Shown piece after piece: positions 41,459 to 50,931 of a stretch of 64,000 nucleotides of DNA. Made by a program: the position numbers and the translations under genes. The notes beneath the pieces are model-generated. The model was given only the letters and a program-made list of their open reading frames with translations. It ran no database searches and had not been told where the DNA came from. Source of the DNA: Gaiellaceae bacterium (GTDB taxonomy: Bacteria; Actinomycetota; Thermoleophilia; Gaiellales; Gaiellaceae); assembly GCA_030446625.1 (NCBI GenBank), contig JAUJMY010000001.1:169496-233495 (forward strand), written 5' to 3'. Position 1 is the first letter of the stretch. Every line of letters starts with the position of its first letter.

Positions 41459-42148
41459 GTGAAGACGACTCCCCCGGTAGCTTCACGAACCTTCACCGCG
41501 GTGCAGCCGCCGCCGCGCGCGGACGCCGAGTCCCGTGCGTGGATCTCGGACCTGAGCGCAAGCGGCGTGCGGCGCGACGACGCGATCGCCCGGCTGCACG
41601 CCCTCCTCCTGCGCGCAGCGCGCTTTGAGGTCGGGCGCCGCCGTTTCCTGCACGCGGAGCTGCGCGGCGACGTCGTCGACGACATCGCGCTAGAGGCAGC
41701 GGACGACGCCGTCGTCGCCGTCCTGACGCGACTCGCCGACTTCCGCGGCGAGAGTCGCTTCACGACCTGGGCGTACAAGTTCGCGCTGCTCGAGGCCGCC
41801 GTGAAGCTCAGGAGGCGGGCGTGGGAGGGCCGCGAGATTCCGCTCGACCCTGAGCAGTGGGAGGTCTTCGGGAGCGGTGAGAAGAGCCCGCCCGAGCGCG
41901 CCGAGCAGGCGGAGCTTCTCGACGCGCTCCGCTCGGCCGTCGACACGGTCCTGACGCCACACCAGCGCACGGTGTTCGGTGCGCTGGCCCTCAACGGCGT
42001 GCCGATCGACGTGCTCGCCGAGCGCCTGGGCACGAGCCGCGGCGCGCTCTACAAGACGCTGCACGACGCGCGCCGGAAGCTGCGCTCGCATCTCGCCGCC
42101 GTGGGGCTCGCGATCGGCGACAGCGACCAAGGGAGGCGACGTGGCTGA
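41459..42148 (+). CDS. ECF-type sigma-70 family factor
   Basis: 229 residues. Region 2: EAADDAVVAVLTRLADFRGE, SRFTTWAYKFALLEAAVKLR. Region 4: LDALRSAVDTVLTPHQRTVF, NGVPIDVLAERLGTSRGALY, KTLHDARRKLR, a helix-turn-helix. A long N-terminal extension precedes region 2. The next gene encodes a zinc-finger anti-sigma factor and overlaps by 8 bases, the usual pairing. GTG 41459 has CATACT 9 bases upstream. Confidence 0.88.
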   Translation: MKTTPPVASRTFTAVQPPPRADAESRAWISDLSASGVRRDDAIARLHALLLRAARFEVGRRRFLHAELRGDVVDDIALEAADDAVVAVLTRLADFRGESRFTTWAYKFALLEAAVKLRRRAWEGREIPLDPEQWEVFGSGEKSPPERAEQAELLDALRSAVDTVLTPHQRTVFGALALNGVPIDVLAERLGTSRGALYKTLHDARRKLRSHLAAVGLAIGDSDQGRRRG

Positions 42149-42362
42149 GCACGCCGCGCGCGAACGGCTCGAGAAGATGCTCGGGTCGAGCGGCCCCGAC
42201 ATCGGCTGCGAGGCGTGCTTCGAGGAGCTCGACCGGTACGTGGAGCTCGACCTGCGGCGCGCCGATGCCGAGCGCGCCGTGCCGGGCATGCGTCGTCACC
42301 TCGAAGACTGTCCCGCGTGCGGCGAGGAGTACGAGAGCCTGCGGGCGCTGCTCGAGGGCTAG
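42141..42362 (+). CDS. zf-HC2 anti-sigma factor
   Basis: 73 residues. CEACFEELDRYVELDLRRA and GMRRHLEDCPACGEEYESL contain the H-x3-C-x2-C zinc motif of ZAS anti-sigma factors. No membrane helix, so a soluble, possibly redox-responsive inhibitor of the sigma factor encoded just before it. The GTG lies within the 3' end of the sigma gene, preceded by GGGAGGCG. Confidence 0.85.
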   Translation: MAEHAARERLEKMLGSSGPDIGCEACFEELDRYVELDLRRADAERAVPGMRRHLEDCPACGEEYESLRALLEG

Positions 42363-42428
42363 GTGCGGGGGTTGTTGCGGGTCCACGACGGGTAGGCCGC
42401 ACGAGTCCGAGTCGACGGAGGTGACGGG

Positions 42429-43544
42429 GTGGAGAAGAGCAGGCTGCACGCGCTGTCGGAGCTGGGTCAGAGCGTCTGGATCGACTATCTGTCGCGCGAC
42501 CTGATCGAAGGCGGCGACCTCGAGCGGCTGATGCGCGAGGACGCGATCGTCGGCGTCACGTCGAACCCGACGATCTTCCAGAAGGCGATCGCCGCGGGGG
42601 AGGCCTACGACACACAGCTCTCGGAGATCTTGGCGGCCGGCGAGACCGACCCGACCGAGATATTCCTCCAACTCGCCGTGCGCGACGTCCAGGCTGCGTG
42701 CGACCTCCTGCGCGCAGTGTGGGATCAGGGAAAGGGCCAGGACGGCTACGTCTCGCTCGAGGTCGACCCGACGCTCGCGTACGAGCGGGAGGAGACGTAC
42801 GAGCAGGCGATGCGTTTCCACGCGTGGGTCGACCGGCCGAACCTGCTCGTGAAGATCCCCGCGACCAAGCCCGGGCTCGGCGCAGTCGAGGACTGCATCG
42901 CGCAGGGGAAGTCGATCAACATCACGCTGATCTTCTCGCTCCAGCGCTACCGGGAGGTCGTGGAGGCGTACATCCGCGGACTCGAGCGGCTCGTTGCCGC
43001 GGGCGGCGACCCGACGAGGGTCGCGTCGGTCGCGAGCTTCTTCGTCTCCCGCGTCGACACCGAGGCCGACACGCGGCTCGAGGCGATCGGCACCGACGAG
43101 GCGCTCGCGCTGCGCGGCAAGCTCGCGATCGCGAACGCGAAGCTTGCTTACCAGCACTACAAGCAGGCGTTCTCCGGCGAGCGCTGGGAGTTCCTCGCGG
43201 GAAAGGGCGCGACGAGGCAGCGCTGCCTCTGGGCCTCGACGTCGACGAAGAACCCCGAATACCGAGACGTGATCTACGTCGAGGAGCTGATCGGTCCGGA
43301 GACCGTGAACACGATGCCCGACGAGACGATCATTGCCTTCCAGGACCACGGCAAGGTGCAGCCGACGCTCGAGCAGGGGATCGACGAGGCGGAGGCGCTG
43401 CTCGGCGAGCTCGAGCGCGCCGGCGTCGACTACGACGACGTCGTGCTGAGGCTCGAGGAGGAGGGCGTGCAGAAGTTCGCCGACTCGTTCGAAGAGCTGC
43501 TCGACGGGGTCCGCTCGAAGCGCGGCGAGCTCGCCGCCGCGTAG
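42429..43544 (+). CDS. tal: transaldolase
   Basis: 371 residues, actinobacterial-type length. Moves the dihydroxyacetone unit between sedoheptulose 7-phosphate and glyceraldehyde 3-phosphate. LGQSVWIDYLSRDLI, DAIVGVTSNPTIFQKAI, GYVSLEVDPTLAYE, RPNLLVKIPATKPGL with the Schiff-base lysine near 142, INITLIFSLQRY, and VASFFVSRVDTEAD, QRCLWASTSTKNPEY are the family blocks. Starts GTG; the TAG stop shares a base with the GTG of pgi. Confidence 0.95.
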   Translation: MEKSRLHALSELGQSVWIDYLSRDLIEGGDLERLMREDAIVGVTSNPTIFQKAIAAGEAYDTQLSEILAAGETDPTEIFLQLAVRDVQAACDLLRAVWDQGKGQDGYVSLEVDPTLAYEREETYEQAMRFHAWVDRPNLLVKIPATKPGLGAVEDCIAQGKSINITLIFSLQRYREVVEAYIRGLERLVAAGGDPTRVASVASFFVSRVDTEADTRLEAIGTDEALALRGKLAIANAKLAYQHYKQAFSGERWEFLAGKGATRQRCLWASTSTKNPEYRDVIYVEELIGPETVNTMPDETIIAFQDHGKVQPTLEQGIDEAEALLGELERAGVDYDDVVLRLEEEGVQKFADSFEELLDGVRSKRGELAAA

Positions 43545-44885
43545 TGGCCGTCGCCGCCCCGGCCGAGATCGTCGAGCGCATCTGGGCGCGCGACCCGACG
43601 CTCTGGACCGGCGCCGACGAGGCGCAGTGGCTCGGCTGGCTGGACGAGCCGGCGCGGATGCGGGAGAGGGTGCGGGACGTCGAGCGGCCGGACGTGGACG
43701 ACGTCGTCCTCCTCGGCATGGGCGGCTCGAGCCTCGCGCCGGAGGTGCTGCGGCGCAGCTTCGGCGCCGCGGGCTTCCACGTCCTCGACACGACGCACCC
43801 CGCGGCGATCCGCGCCCTGGAGTCGCGGCTCGATCCCGAGCGGACGCTGTTCGTCGCCGCCTCGAAGTCGGGCTCGACGCTCGAGACGCGCTCGCACCTC
43901 GACTACTTCTTCGAGCGCGGCGGCACGTTCGCGGCGATCACGGACCCCGGCTCCGGCCTCGAGCGGGTGGCGCGGGAGCGCGGCTTCCACGCCGTCTACG
44001 CGGGAGAGCCGACGATCGGCGGGCGCTACTCGGCGCTCTCGCCGTTCGGGATGGTGCCGGCGGCGCTGATGGGCCTCGACGTGGCGCGCCTGCTCGACCG
44101 CGCCCAGGAGATGGCGGAGGCGTGCCGGCTCGCCGAGGGGAACCCCGGCCTCGAGCTCGGGCTCCAACTCGGCGAGGGCTGGCGCGACGGCCGCGACAAG
44201 ATCTGCCTCGACGAGACCGAGGGCGGCTTCGGGCTGTGGGCCGAGCAGCTGCTCGCGGAGTCGACGGGCAAGGACGACAGGGGGCTCGTCCCCGCGCCGG
44301 GCGAGTCGCCCGAGGGGCAGGACCGGCAGCGCGGCGAGGTGCGCGTCGAGCGCCCATACGAGCTGGCGCAGGAGTTCTACCGCTGGGAGTTCGCGACCGC
44401 GGTCGCGGGCTCGATCCTCGGCATCAACCCGTTCGACCAGCCGAACGTGCAGGCGGCGAAGGACCGGACGGCGGACGGGCGCGATCCTCGAGCGGGGCGG
44501 TGAGATCGCGCTCGACGCGGAGGGATCCGTCGACGAGCTGCTCGCAGGGGCGGAGGCGGGGCGCGACTACGTCGCGGTCCTGGCGTTCGTTGACCCCGCG
44601 CGCGAGGACGAGCTCGAGCCGCTCGTCGCGCGCGCACGTGAGACCGGCTGCGTCGTCACGACGGGGCTCGGCCCGCGCTATCTGCACTCGACGGGGCAGC
44701 TGCACAAGGGCGGCCCGAACACCGGGGTCTTCGTCCAGGTCGTCGACGACACCGGCGAGGAGCTGCCGATCCCGGGCCAGCCGTTCGGGTTCGGACAGCT
44801 GATCCGCGCGCAGGCGGCCGGCGACTACGAGGCGCTCAAGGAGCGCGGCCGGCGGGTCGCGCGCGTCAGATTGGAGGACATCTAG
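43544..44885 (+). CDS. pgi: glucose-6-phosphate isomerase, frameshifted near its 3' third
   Basis: Frame 1 gives about 315 residues: VVLLGMGGSSLAPEVLRR, FVAASKSGSTLETRSHLDYF, GRYSALSPFGMVPAALMG, and AGSILGINPFDQPNVQAAKD. There (about 44465-44490) one extra base shifts the frame; the rest follows as ILERGGEIALDAEGSVDELL, ETGCVVTTGLGPRYLHSTGQ, LHKGGPNTGVFVQVV and IPGQPFGFGQLIRAQAAGD to TAG 44883. The repaired protein is about 446 residues and complete. It interconverts glucose and fructose 6-phosphates. The lesion is probably a sequence error because the gene sits in an intact operon. Confidence 0.88.
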
Positions 44886-44887
44886 CG

Positions 44888-45793
44888 ATGCAGCTCGGAA
44901 TGGTCGGTCTCGGCCGCATGGGCGGCAACATGGCGGAGCGGCTGCGCCGCGACGGCCACGAGGTGATGACGTACGACCCGCAGGTCGAGTCGACCGCCGA
45001 GTCGCTCGAGGAGCTCGTCTCGCAACTCGAGGCGCCGCGTGCGGTGTGGATCATGGTGCCCTCCGGCGACGTCACCGAGCGCACCTTCCGCGAGGCGCTG
45101 GCCGCGGTCGAGCCGGGCGACACGCTCCTCGACGGCGGCAACTCGTTCTTCCGCGACTCGCAGCGGCGGCACGCGGTCGCGCAGGAGCACGAGGTGCACT
45201 TTGTCGACGTCGGGACCTCGGGCGGCGTCTGGGGCCTCGAGGTCGGCTACTGCCTGATGATCGGCGGCGACGCGGAGCCCGTCGAGCGGCTGGCGCCGAT
45301 CTTCGAGACGCTTGCTCCGCCGAAGGGGTGGGCGCACGTGGGCTCGCCCGGCTCGGGGCACTTCGTGAAGATGGTCCACAACGGGATCGAGTACGGGCTG
45401 ATGCAGGCGTACGCCGAGGGCTTCGAGCTCATGCACCACTCGGAGTTCGAGCTCGACCTGCTGCGGATCGCGGGCATCTGGCGCTACGGGTCGGTCGTCC
45501 GCTCGTGGCTGCTCGAGCTCCTGCACGAGGCGTTCGAGGAGCACGGCTCCGCGCTCGAGGACATCGCGGGGTACGTCGAGGACTCCGGCGAGGGGCGCTG
45601 GACGATCAACGAGGCGATCAACGCCGCGGTGCCGATCCCTGTCATCGCGTCGTCGCTCTTCGCGCGCTTCGCGTCGCGCCGCGACATCAACTTCGCGGCG
45701 AAGGTCGCGGCCGCGCTGCGCAACCAGTTCGGCGGCCACGCCGTGCGCGCGATCGAGAAGGCGGCAGGGCGGGCGCACGACCCGCGCGCGTAG
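44888..45793 (+). CDS. gnd: 6-phosphogluconate dehydrogenase, decarboxylating (short type)
   Basis: 301 residues, the shorter NAD-type GndA form. Oxidises 6-phosphogluconate to ribulose 5-phosphate plus CO2. MVGLGRMGGNMAERL (nucleotide), DGGNSFFRDSQRR, VDVGTSGGVWGLEVGYCLMIGG (substrate site), GSGHFVKMVHNGIEYGLMQA with the catalytic Lys and the Asn, and EGRWTINEAIN. It begins two bases after the pgi stop, with GGAGG overlapping the pgi end as ribosome site. Confidence 0.95.
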   Translation: MQLGMVGLGRMGGNMAERLRRDGHEVMTYDPQVESTAESLEELVSQLEAPRAVWIMVPSGDVTERTFREALAAVEPGDTLLDGGNSFFRDSQRRHAVAQEHEVHFVDVGTSGGVWGLEVGYCLMIGGDAEPVERLAPIFETLAPPKGWAHVGSPGSGHFVKMVHNGIEYGLMQAYAEGFELMHHSEFELDLLRIAGIWRYGSVVRSWLLELLHEAFEEHGSALEDIAGYVEDSGEGRWTINEAINAAVPIPVIASSLFARFASRRDINFAAKVAAALRNQFGGHAVRAIEKAAGRAHDPRA

Positions 45794-45802
45794 CCGACGC
45801 AG

Positions 45803-47329
45803 ATGGCGACCACGGAGCGGCAGCAGCAGGAGCAGGAGAACCCTCTCCTCGAGGGCCTGCGCCTGAAGCGCACGCCCGAGCCGTGCGTGCTCGTCATCTT
45901 CGGCGCCTCGGGCGACCTGACGCGGCGCAAGCTCCTGCCGGCGCTCTACTCGCTCGCGTTCCGTCGCCTCCTCCCGGAGCAGTTCGCCGTGCTCGGCGTC
46001 GCGCGCACCGAGTCGAGCGACGACGAGTTCCGCGAGCAGATGAAGGAGGCGGTGCAGAAGCACGGCCGCGACGAGTTCCGGGACGAGGTCTGGGAGTCGC
46101 TCGCGGAAGGGATGCGCTACATCGCGATCGACTTCGCCGACGAGGCGGGCGAGGACCGCGTCAGCCGCTGCCTCGCGAAGCTGGACGAGGAGCGTGGCAC
46201 GCGCGGGAACCGCGTCTACTACTTCGCCGTCCCGCCGAGCGCGTTCGAGACGCTCGTGCAGGAGATCGCCGAGCGCCGCGGTCGCGAGGGGTGGTCGCGC
46301 CTCATCGTCGAGAAGCCGTTCGGCCACGATCTCGCGTCGGCGCGGCACCTGAACGGCGTCCTCACCGAGCACTTCACGGAGAACGAGGTCTTCCGGATCG
46401 ACCACTACCTCGGCAAGGAGACGGTCCAGAACATGCTCGCGCTGCGGTTCGCGAACGGGATCTTCGAGCCGATCTGGAACCGGCAGTTCATCGACCACGT
46501 CGAGATCACGGTCGCCGAGTCGATCGGGATCGAGGGGCGCGCGGCGTTCTACGAGGAGCAGGGTGCGATCCGCGACATCTTCCAGAACCACCTGCTCCAG
46601 CTCGTGGCGCTGACGGCGATGGAGCCGCCGATCGACTTCACCGCAGAGTCCGTCCGGAACGAGAAGGTGAAGGTGCTGCGGTCGATGCACACGCCGGGGC
46701 CGAAGCACGTCGTCCGGGGCCAGTACGGGCGCGGCTTCGTCGAGGGGATCGAGGTGCCCGGCTACCGCGAGGAGGAAGGCGTCGACGCGGAGTCGACGAC
46801 GGAGACGTTCGTCGCCGCGAAGCTCTTCGTCGACAACTGGCGCTGGGCGGACACGCCGTTCTACGTGCGCGCCGGGAAGCGGCTCGCGCGGCGCGAGACG
46901 ACGATCGCGATCCAGTTCCAGCGCGCGCCGCACCCGCCGTTCGACGAGCTCGCGAGCGACGGGCTGCGGCCGAACGTGCTGCTCGTGCACATCCAGCCGA
47001 ACGAGGGCGTCGCGCTCGAGATCGGCGCGAAGGTCCCTGGTCAGGGGATGGCGATCCGCTCCGTGCACATGGACTTCCTCTACGGCGGCGCCTTCCGAAC
47101 GGGGCTTCCCGAGGCCTACGAGCGCCTGATCCTCGACGCGATGCTCGGCGACGCGACGCTCTTCACGCGCACCGACGAGGTCGAGGAGCAGTGGGCCCTC
47201 GTCGACGCGATCGTCGCCGCGTGGAGCCGCGACCGGCCGACCTTCCCGAACTACGCCGCAGGCACATGGGGTCCCTCGGCTGCGGATGACTTGCTGAGCC
47301 GCGACGGCCGCGCGTGGCGCCGGCACTAG
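45803..47329 (+). CDS. zwf: glucose-6-phosphate 1-dehydrogenase
   Basis: 508 residues. First step of the oxidative pentose phosphate pathway: glucose 6-phosphate to 6-phosphogluconolactone with NADP or NAD. CVLVIFGASGDLTRRKLLPALY is the nucleotide motif; RLIVEKPFGHDLASA; FRIDHYLGKETVQNML is the active site with the catalytic histidine; FAREPIWN-type region appears as NGIFEPIWNRQFIDHVEI. Nine bases separate it from gnd, and opcA follows 5 bases after the stop. Confidence 0.96.
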   Translation: MATTERQQQEQENPLLEGLRLKRTPEPCVLVIFGASGDLTRRKLLPALYSLAFRRLLPEQFAVLGVARTESSDDEFREQMKEAVQKHGRDEFRDEVWESLAEGMRYIAIDFADEAGEDRVSRCLAKLDEERGTRGNRVYYFAVPPSAFETLVQEIAERRGREGWSRLIVEKPFGHDLASARHLNGVLTEHFTENEVFRIDHYLGKETVQNMLALRFANGIFEPIWNRQFIDHVEITVAESIGIEGRAAFYEEQGAIRDIFQNHLLQLVALTAMEPPIDFTAESVRNEKVKVLRSMHTPGPKHVVRGQYGRGFVEGIEVPGYREEEGVDAESTTETFVAAKLFVDNWRWADTPFYVRAGKRLARRETTIAIQFQRAPHPPFDELASDGLRPNVLLVHIQPNEGVALEIGAKVPGQGMAIRSVHMDFLYGGAFRTGLPEAYERLILDAMLGDATLFTRTDEVEEQWALVDAIVAAWSRDRPTFPNYAAGTWGPSAADDLLSRDGRAWRRH

Positions 47330-47334
47330 CCGCG

Positions 47335-48207
47335 ATGGCGATCGACCTCGACGACTGGACCGGCGAGGACACGACCGTCGTCGAGATCGAGCGCCGGCTC
47401 TCCCGCCTGCGCACCCCCTCGTCGCTCGACGAGGGGCCGGACCTGCGCACGAGCGTCCTCACGCACATCGCGTGGGTCCCTCCGGAGTGGGAGAAGGCGG
47501 CGCTCGACACGCTCGACGGACTTGCGGAGCGGCACCCGTCGCGCGTCATCCTGCTGCTGCCCGACGCCGACGCGCGCGACGACGCGCTCGACGCGCAGGT
47601 CTCGCTGCGCTGCTTCCCCGCCGGGCACGGCCGGCACGTGTGCTCCGAGCTGATCGAGCTCCGCCTGCACGGAACCCGCGCCGTCGCGCCGGCGAGCATC
47701 GTCGCGCCGCTCCTGATCGCGGACCTGCCCGTGTTCCTGCGCTGGCGCGGCGTGCCGCCGTTCGGAGACGACGGGTTCGAAGGGCTGATCGACCTCGTCG
47801 ACCGGCTCGTCGTCGACTCCGCGGAGTGGGCGGATCTCGACGCGGGCTACCGCGCGCTCGGGGACATCGTCGACCGCGTCGCCGTCTCCGACATCGCGTG
47901 GGGCCGCGGCCTCCCGTGGCGCCTGCGGCTCGCGGACATGTGGCCCGGAATCGCGCACGCGCGGGCGCTGTCGGTACGCGGCCCCGACGCCGACGCGCGT
48001 CTGCTCGCGGGCTGGCTCCGATCGCGGCTCGCGACGGGCATAGAGCTCGAGCACGAGCGCGCCGAGCTGCTCGAAGCGGTCTCGGCCGACGGCGAGCAGG
48101 TGCAGCCTCCGCCGGGCGAGCCGCCGAGCCCGAGCGACCTGCTCTCGGACGAGCTCGACCGCTTCGGCCGCGACCGGATCTACGAAGCGGCGCTCGCCGC
48201 CGCGTAG
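47335..48207 (+). CDS. opcA: OpcA, glucose-6-phosphate dehydrogenase assembly protein
   Basis: 290 residues. The actinobacterial and cyanobacterial OpcA promotes the assembly or redox activation of Zwf. IAWVPPEWEKAALDTLDGLAERHPSRVILLLPD, CSELIELRLHGTRAVAPASIVAPLLIADLPVFLRWRG-type blocks are visible across 47460-47760, and a RLLAGWLRSRL helix follows. ATG 47335 is chosen because it lies just after the zwf stop. It closes the tal-pgi-gnd-zwf-opcA run. Confidence 0.93.
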   Translation: MAIDLDDWTGEDTTVVEIERRLSRLRTPSSLDEGPDLRTSVLTHIAWVPPEWEKAALDTLDGLAERHPSRVILLLPDADARDDALDAQVSLRCFPAGHGRHVCSELIELRLHGTRAVAPASIVAPLLIADLPVFLRWRGVPPFGDDGFEGLIDLVDRLVVDSAEWADLDAGYRALGDIVDRVAVSDIAWGRGLPWRLRLADMWPGIAHARALSVRGPDADARLLAGWLRSRLATGIELEHERAELLEAVSADGEQVQPPPGEPPSPSDLLSDELDRFGRDRIYEAALAAA

Positions 48208-48211
48208 CCCA

Positions 48212-48544
48212 CTAGCCGCCGCTCGCGCCGTCGAGCTCTTCCGCGACTTCGCCTGCGCGCCCGGTCTTCTCGACGACGAGGTAGCCGTCGTAGCGCGCGA
48301 TCACGTCGGCAGCACCCTGGGCCGCGACCTGGTGCCCGAGCGCGTTCACGAACCAGCGCGGGTCCTGGCGCACGCGCCGGTACTCCTCGACGGTGAGGAG
48401 CACGAGCTCGCGGCACTCCGGATCGGCGCATTCGCAGATGAACGGCACGCGGAAATCGGCACCGTGCTCCTCCGCGGCCGCACGGATGCCCTCGTTCGCA
48501 TCGCGGAAGATGGAGTCGTTCCGCCCGATGCGTTCTTGGGTCAT
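48212..48544 (-). CDS. small cysteine-motif protein, paralogue 1
   Basis: About 110 residues, cytosolic. RIGRNDSIFRDANEGIRAAA helix, then FICECADPECRELVLLTVEEYRRVRQDPRWFV and GHQVAAQGAADVIARYDGYLVVEK. The C-x-C-x4-C group may bind a metal. Shares its architecture with the gene 66 bases upstream. Unknown family, to my recollection frequent in this part of the Actinomycetota. Start uncertain between ATG 48544 and GTG 48553. Confidence 0.7.
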   Translation of the reverse strand: MTQERIGRNDSIFRDANEGIRAAAEEHGADFRVPFICECADPECRELVLLTVEEYRRVRQDPRWFVNALGHQVAAQGAADVIARYDGYLVVEKTGRAGEVAEELDGASGG

Positions 48545-48610
48545 CTTCTCCACGGCACCACCAGCCGTCGCTATCGCCGCCGCGACGCCGCGTAAACCGA
48601 AGCGGGTGAC

Positions 48611-48940
48611 TCAGTCCCCGTGCTGTTCGGCCGCGAGGCGCCGCGCTCCGACGCTTCGCTTGCGTACGACGTCGTAGCCGTCCCTGCTGACGACGACCTG
48701 CTCGAGGTCGCCGACGTCGTGGCCGCGGACGACCGCGAACTGCGTCGGATCCGCGCGCAGCTCCTCGTAGTCGCGCGTCGTCATCTCGACCTGAGCCACG
48801 CACGTGCCGTCGCCGCACTCGCACACGAGCGAGACGCGATCGGTCACGCTCGCGAAGGCTCGCTGCAGCGAGTCGAGGCGCTCGTTGACCTCGCGGAAGA
48901 CGCGCTCGTTCTCTGCGATCCTGCGGTCGCGCTCGTCCAT
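48611..48940 (-). CDS. small cysteine-motif protein, paralogue 2
   Basis: 109 residues. RIAENERVFREVNERLDSLQ, VSLVCECGDGTCVAQVEMTTRDYEELRADPTQFAVV (in two adjoining blocks), GHDVGDLEQVVVSRDGYDVVRK. The same C-x-C-x4-C and E/DY-xx-R/LRxDP pattern as its neighbour shows an old tandem duplication. Function unknown. Confidence 0.7.
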   Translation of the reverse strand: MDERDRRIAENERVFREVNERLDSLQRAFASVTDRVSLVCECGDGTCVAQVEMTTRDYEELRADPTQFAVVRGHDVGDLEQVVVSRDGYDVVRKRSVGARRLAAEQHGD

Positions 48941-49001
48941 CGCCGGGCGCGGATCCTACCGCGCGCGCACCGCGGAGGTCGAACCGCGCCGGCGAACGCG
49001 T

Positions 49002-49007
49002 CAGAAT
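49002..49007 (+). promoter_or_regulatory. -10 box of the two-component operon, leaderless
   Basis: CAGAAT, 6 bases before the ATG at 49014. Confidence 0.4.
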
Positions 49008-49013
49008 CTTGGG

Positions 49014-50147
49014 ATGGGCGAAGCGATCCCCGTGGGAGCGGACGTCGAAGAGCTGGAGCGGCAGCTCGCAGCGCGGACCGTCGAGCTCGAGGCGGAGCGG
49101 GCGCGGTTCGACGCGATCCTCGAGCACCTCCCGATCGGACTCGTCATCGTCGACGCGGAGGGAACGCCCACACGCGCGAACACGACGGCGGAACGGATCT
49201 TTCGCACGTCCGCCGACCAGCTCCGCGAGCACCCGCCGTGGCGCGCGTGGGACGTCTTCTCGCTCGACGGCCGAGCTCTGCCGCTCGACCAGCGTCCCAT
49301 GGTGCGGACGCTCCGGCACGGGGAAGCCGTCGTCGGCGAGCGCCTCGAAGTCGTCACGCCCGACGGCGTTCACCGCGTCTTCGATGTGACGACGACTCCG
49401 TACCGCGGCGCGGAGGGACAGATCGCGGGAGCCGTCGTCGTCGTCCAGGACGTGACGACACGCGAACGGCAGGACCGCGCGGAGCGGGAGTTCGTCACCA
49501 ACGCCGCCCACGAGCTCCAGAGCCCGCTGTCCGCGATCCTGAGCGCGGTCGAGGTCCTCCACGCCGGCGCGAAGGATGCGCCGGAGCGCGATCTCTTCCT
49601 CGGGCACATCCACCGCGAGGCCGACCGGCTTGCGCGGCTGACGCGCGCGCTCCTCGTCGTCGCGCGCGCCGAGAGCGCCGTCGAGGCCCCGAAGAACGAG
49701 GTCGTCGCGCTCGAGCCTCTGCTCCGCGGGGTGGCGCACGACCTGCGGCCCTCGGAAGGGGTCGAAGTCGTCGTGGACTGTCCCGGCGATCTCGGCGTCG
49801 TCACGAACACGGAGCTGATCGAGCAGGCGCTCGCGAACCTCGCCGCGAACGCGGGGAAGCACACGCGCGAGGGGCGCGTGACGCTCCAGGGCCGGATGGT
49901 GGACGCGACGGCCGAAATCTCCGTCATCGACACCGGGCCGGGGATCCCGCCGCTCGAGCGGCCGCGCGTGTTCGAGCGCTTCTATCGCGGCGACCGTCGC
50001 AGCGGCGCAGGCTTCGGCCTCGGGCTGGCGATCGTCCGCGCGGCCGTGGACGCCCTCGGCGGCGAGCTGGAGCTGGACTCGACGGTCGGCGCGGGCACGA
50101 TCGTCCGCATTCGCCTTCCGCACGCCGCGACGGTCGTGCACGCGTGA
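49014..50147 (+). CDS. PAS-domain sensor histidine kinase
   Basis: 377 residues, no membrane helix. A short coiled start (ELERQLAARTVELEAERARF) leads to a PAS domain (AILEHLPIGLVIVDAEGTPT, GAVVVVQDVTTRE). The HisKA helix has FVTNAAHELQSPLSAILSAV with the phospho-acceptor His near residue 166; the ATPase part shows LANLAANAGKHT, VIDTGPGIPP, VFERFYRGDR, GFGLGLAIVRA. The stop overlaps the response regulator GTG by 4 bases. Confidence 0.9.
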   Translation: MGEAIPVGADVEELERQLAARTVELEAERARFDAILEHLPIGLVIVDAEGTPTRANTTAERIFRTSADQLREHPPWRAWDVFSLDGRALPLDQRPMVRTLRHGEAVVGERLEVVTPDGVHRVFDVTTTPYRGAEGQIAGAVVVVQDVTTRERQDRAEREFVTNAAHELQSPLSAILSAVEVLHAGAKDAPERDLFLGHIHREADRLARLTRALLVVARAESAVEAPKNEVVALEPLLRGVAHDLRPSEGVEVVVDCPGDLGVVTNTELIEQALANLAANAGKHTREGRVTLQGRMVDATAEISVIDTGPGIPPLERPRVFERFYRGDRRSGAGFGLGLAIVRAAVDALGGELELDSTVGAGTIVRIRLPHAATVVHA

Positions 50148-50827
50148 GCCGCATCCTCGTCGTCGAGGACGAGCCGGCGATCCGCGATGCCGTCGCCTAC
50201 GCGCTGCGCGCGGACGGCTTCGACGTGGACGTCGTCGGCGACGGCGAAGAGGCGCTGGTGCGGCTCGAGCCGGACTCCCACGACATTGCGATCTTCGACG
50301 TGATGCTGCCGGGGATCTCCGGCACCGAGCTTTGCCGCCGCGTGCGCGCGGAGAGCCCGATCCCGATCATCATGCTGACAGCGAAGGACGCGGAGGTCGA
50401 TCGCGTACTCGGTCTCGAGCTCGGAGCCGACGACTACGTGACGAAGCCGTTCTCGATGCCGGAGCTCGTCGGCCGCGTTCGCGCGCAGCTCCGCCGCCGC
50501 GCCCTCGACACCGAGCACGCCGCACAGCTGCGGCGCGTGGGCGCGCTCGAGCTCGACCTCGTGCGGCACGAGGTGCGCATCGCCGGTCAGACGGTGCAGC
50601 TGACGCCGTCCGAGTTCAGGCTCCTCGAGCTCCTCAGCGCCGAGCCGGAGCGCGTCTTCTCCCGCTCGGAGATCGTCGCGCACCTTTGGAGCAGCGAGCA
50701 CGTCGGCGACGAGCGCGGAGCCGACACGCACGTCGTCAACCTGCGCCGCAAGATCGAGGCCGTGCCGACCGCGCCGACTCGCCTCGTGACCGTGCGAGGC
50801 GTCGGCTACAAGCTCGTCGGCGTGTGA
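50144..50827 (+). CDS. OmpR-family response regulator
   Basis: 227 residues. Receiver: ILVVEDEPAIRDAVAYAL, IAIFDVMLPGISGTEL with phospho-acceptor Asp52, IIMLTAKD, DDYVTKPFSMPEL. Winged-helix DNA-binding domain: VQLTPSEFRLLELLSAEP, VFSRSEIVAHLW, THVVNLRRKIE, VRGVGYKL. Coupled to the PAS kinase gene. Targets unknown. Confidence 0.93.
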   Translation: MSRILVVEDEPAIRDAVAYALRADGFDVDVVGDGEEALVRLEPDSHDIAIFDVMLPGISGTELCRRVRAESPIPIIMLTAKDAEVDRVLGLELGADDYVTKPFSMPELVGRVRAQLRRRALDTEHAAQLRRVGALELDLVRHEVRIAGQTVQLTPSEFRLLELLSAEPERVFSRSEIVAHLWSSEHVGDERGADTHVVNLRRKIEAVPTAPTRLVTVRGVGYKLVGV

Positions 50828-50931
50828 GGAAAGGCCCACTGAGTCTGCGGCGGCGCCTCACGCAACGCGCCGGGCCGCGGGCTACCGTCGCCTGACGCGG
50901 CGCGCTCGGTCGCCGCAACCGAGGAGGGCAC

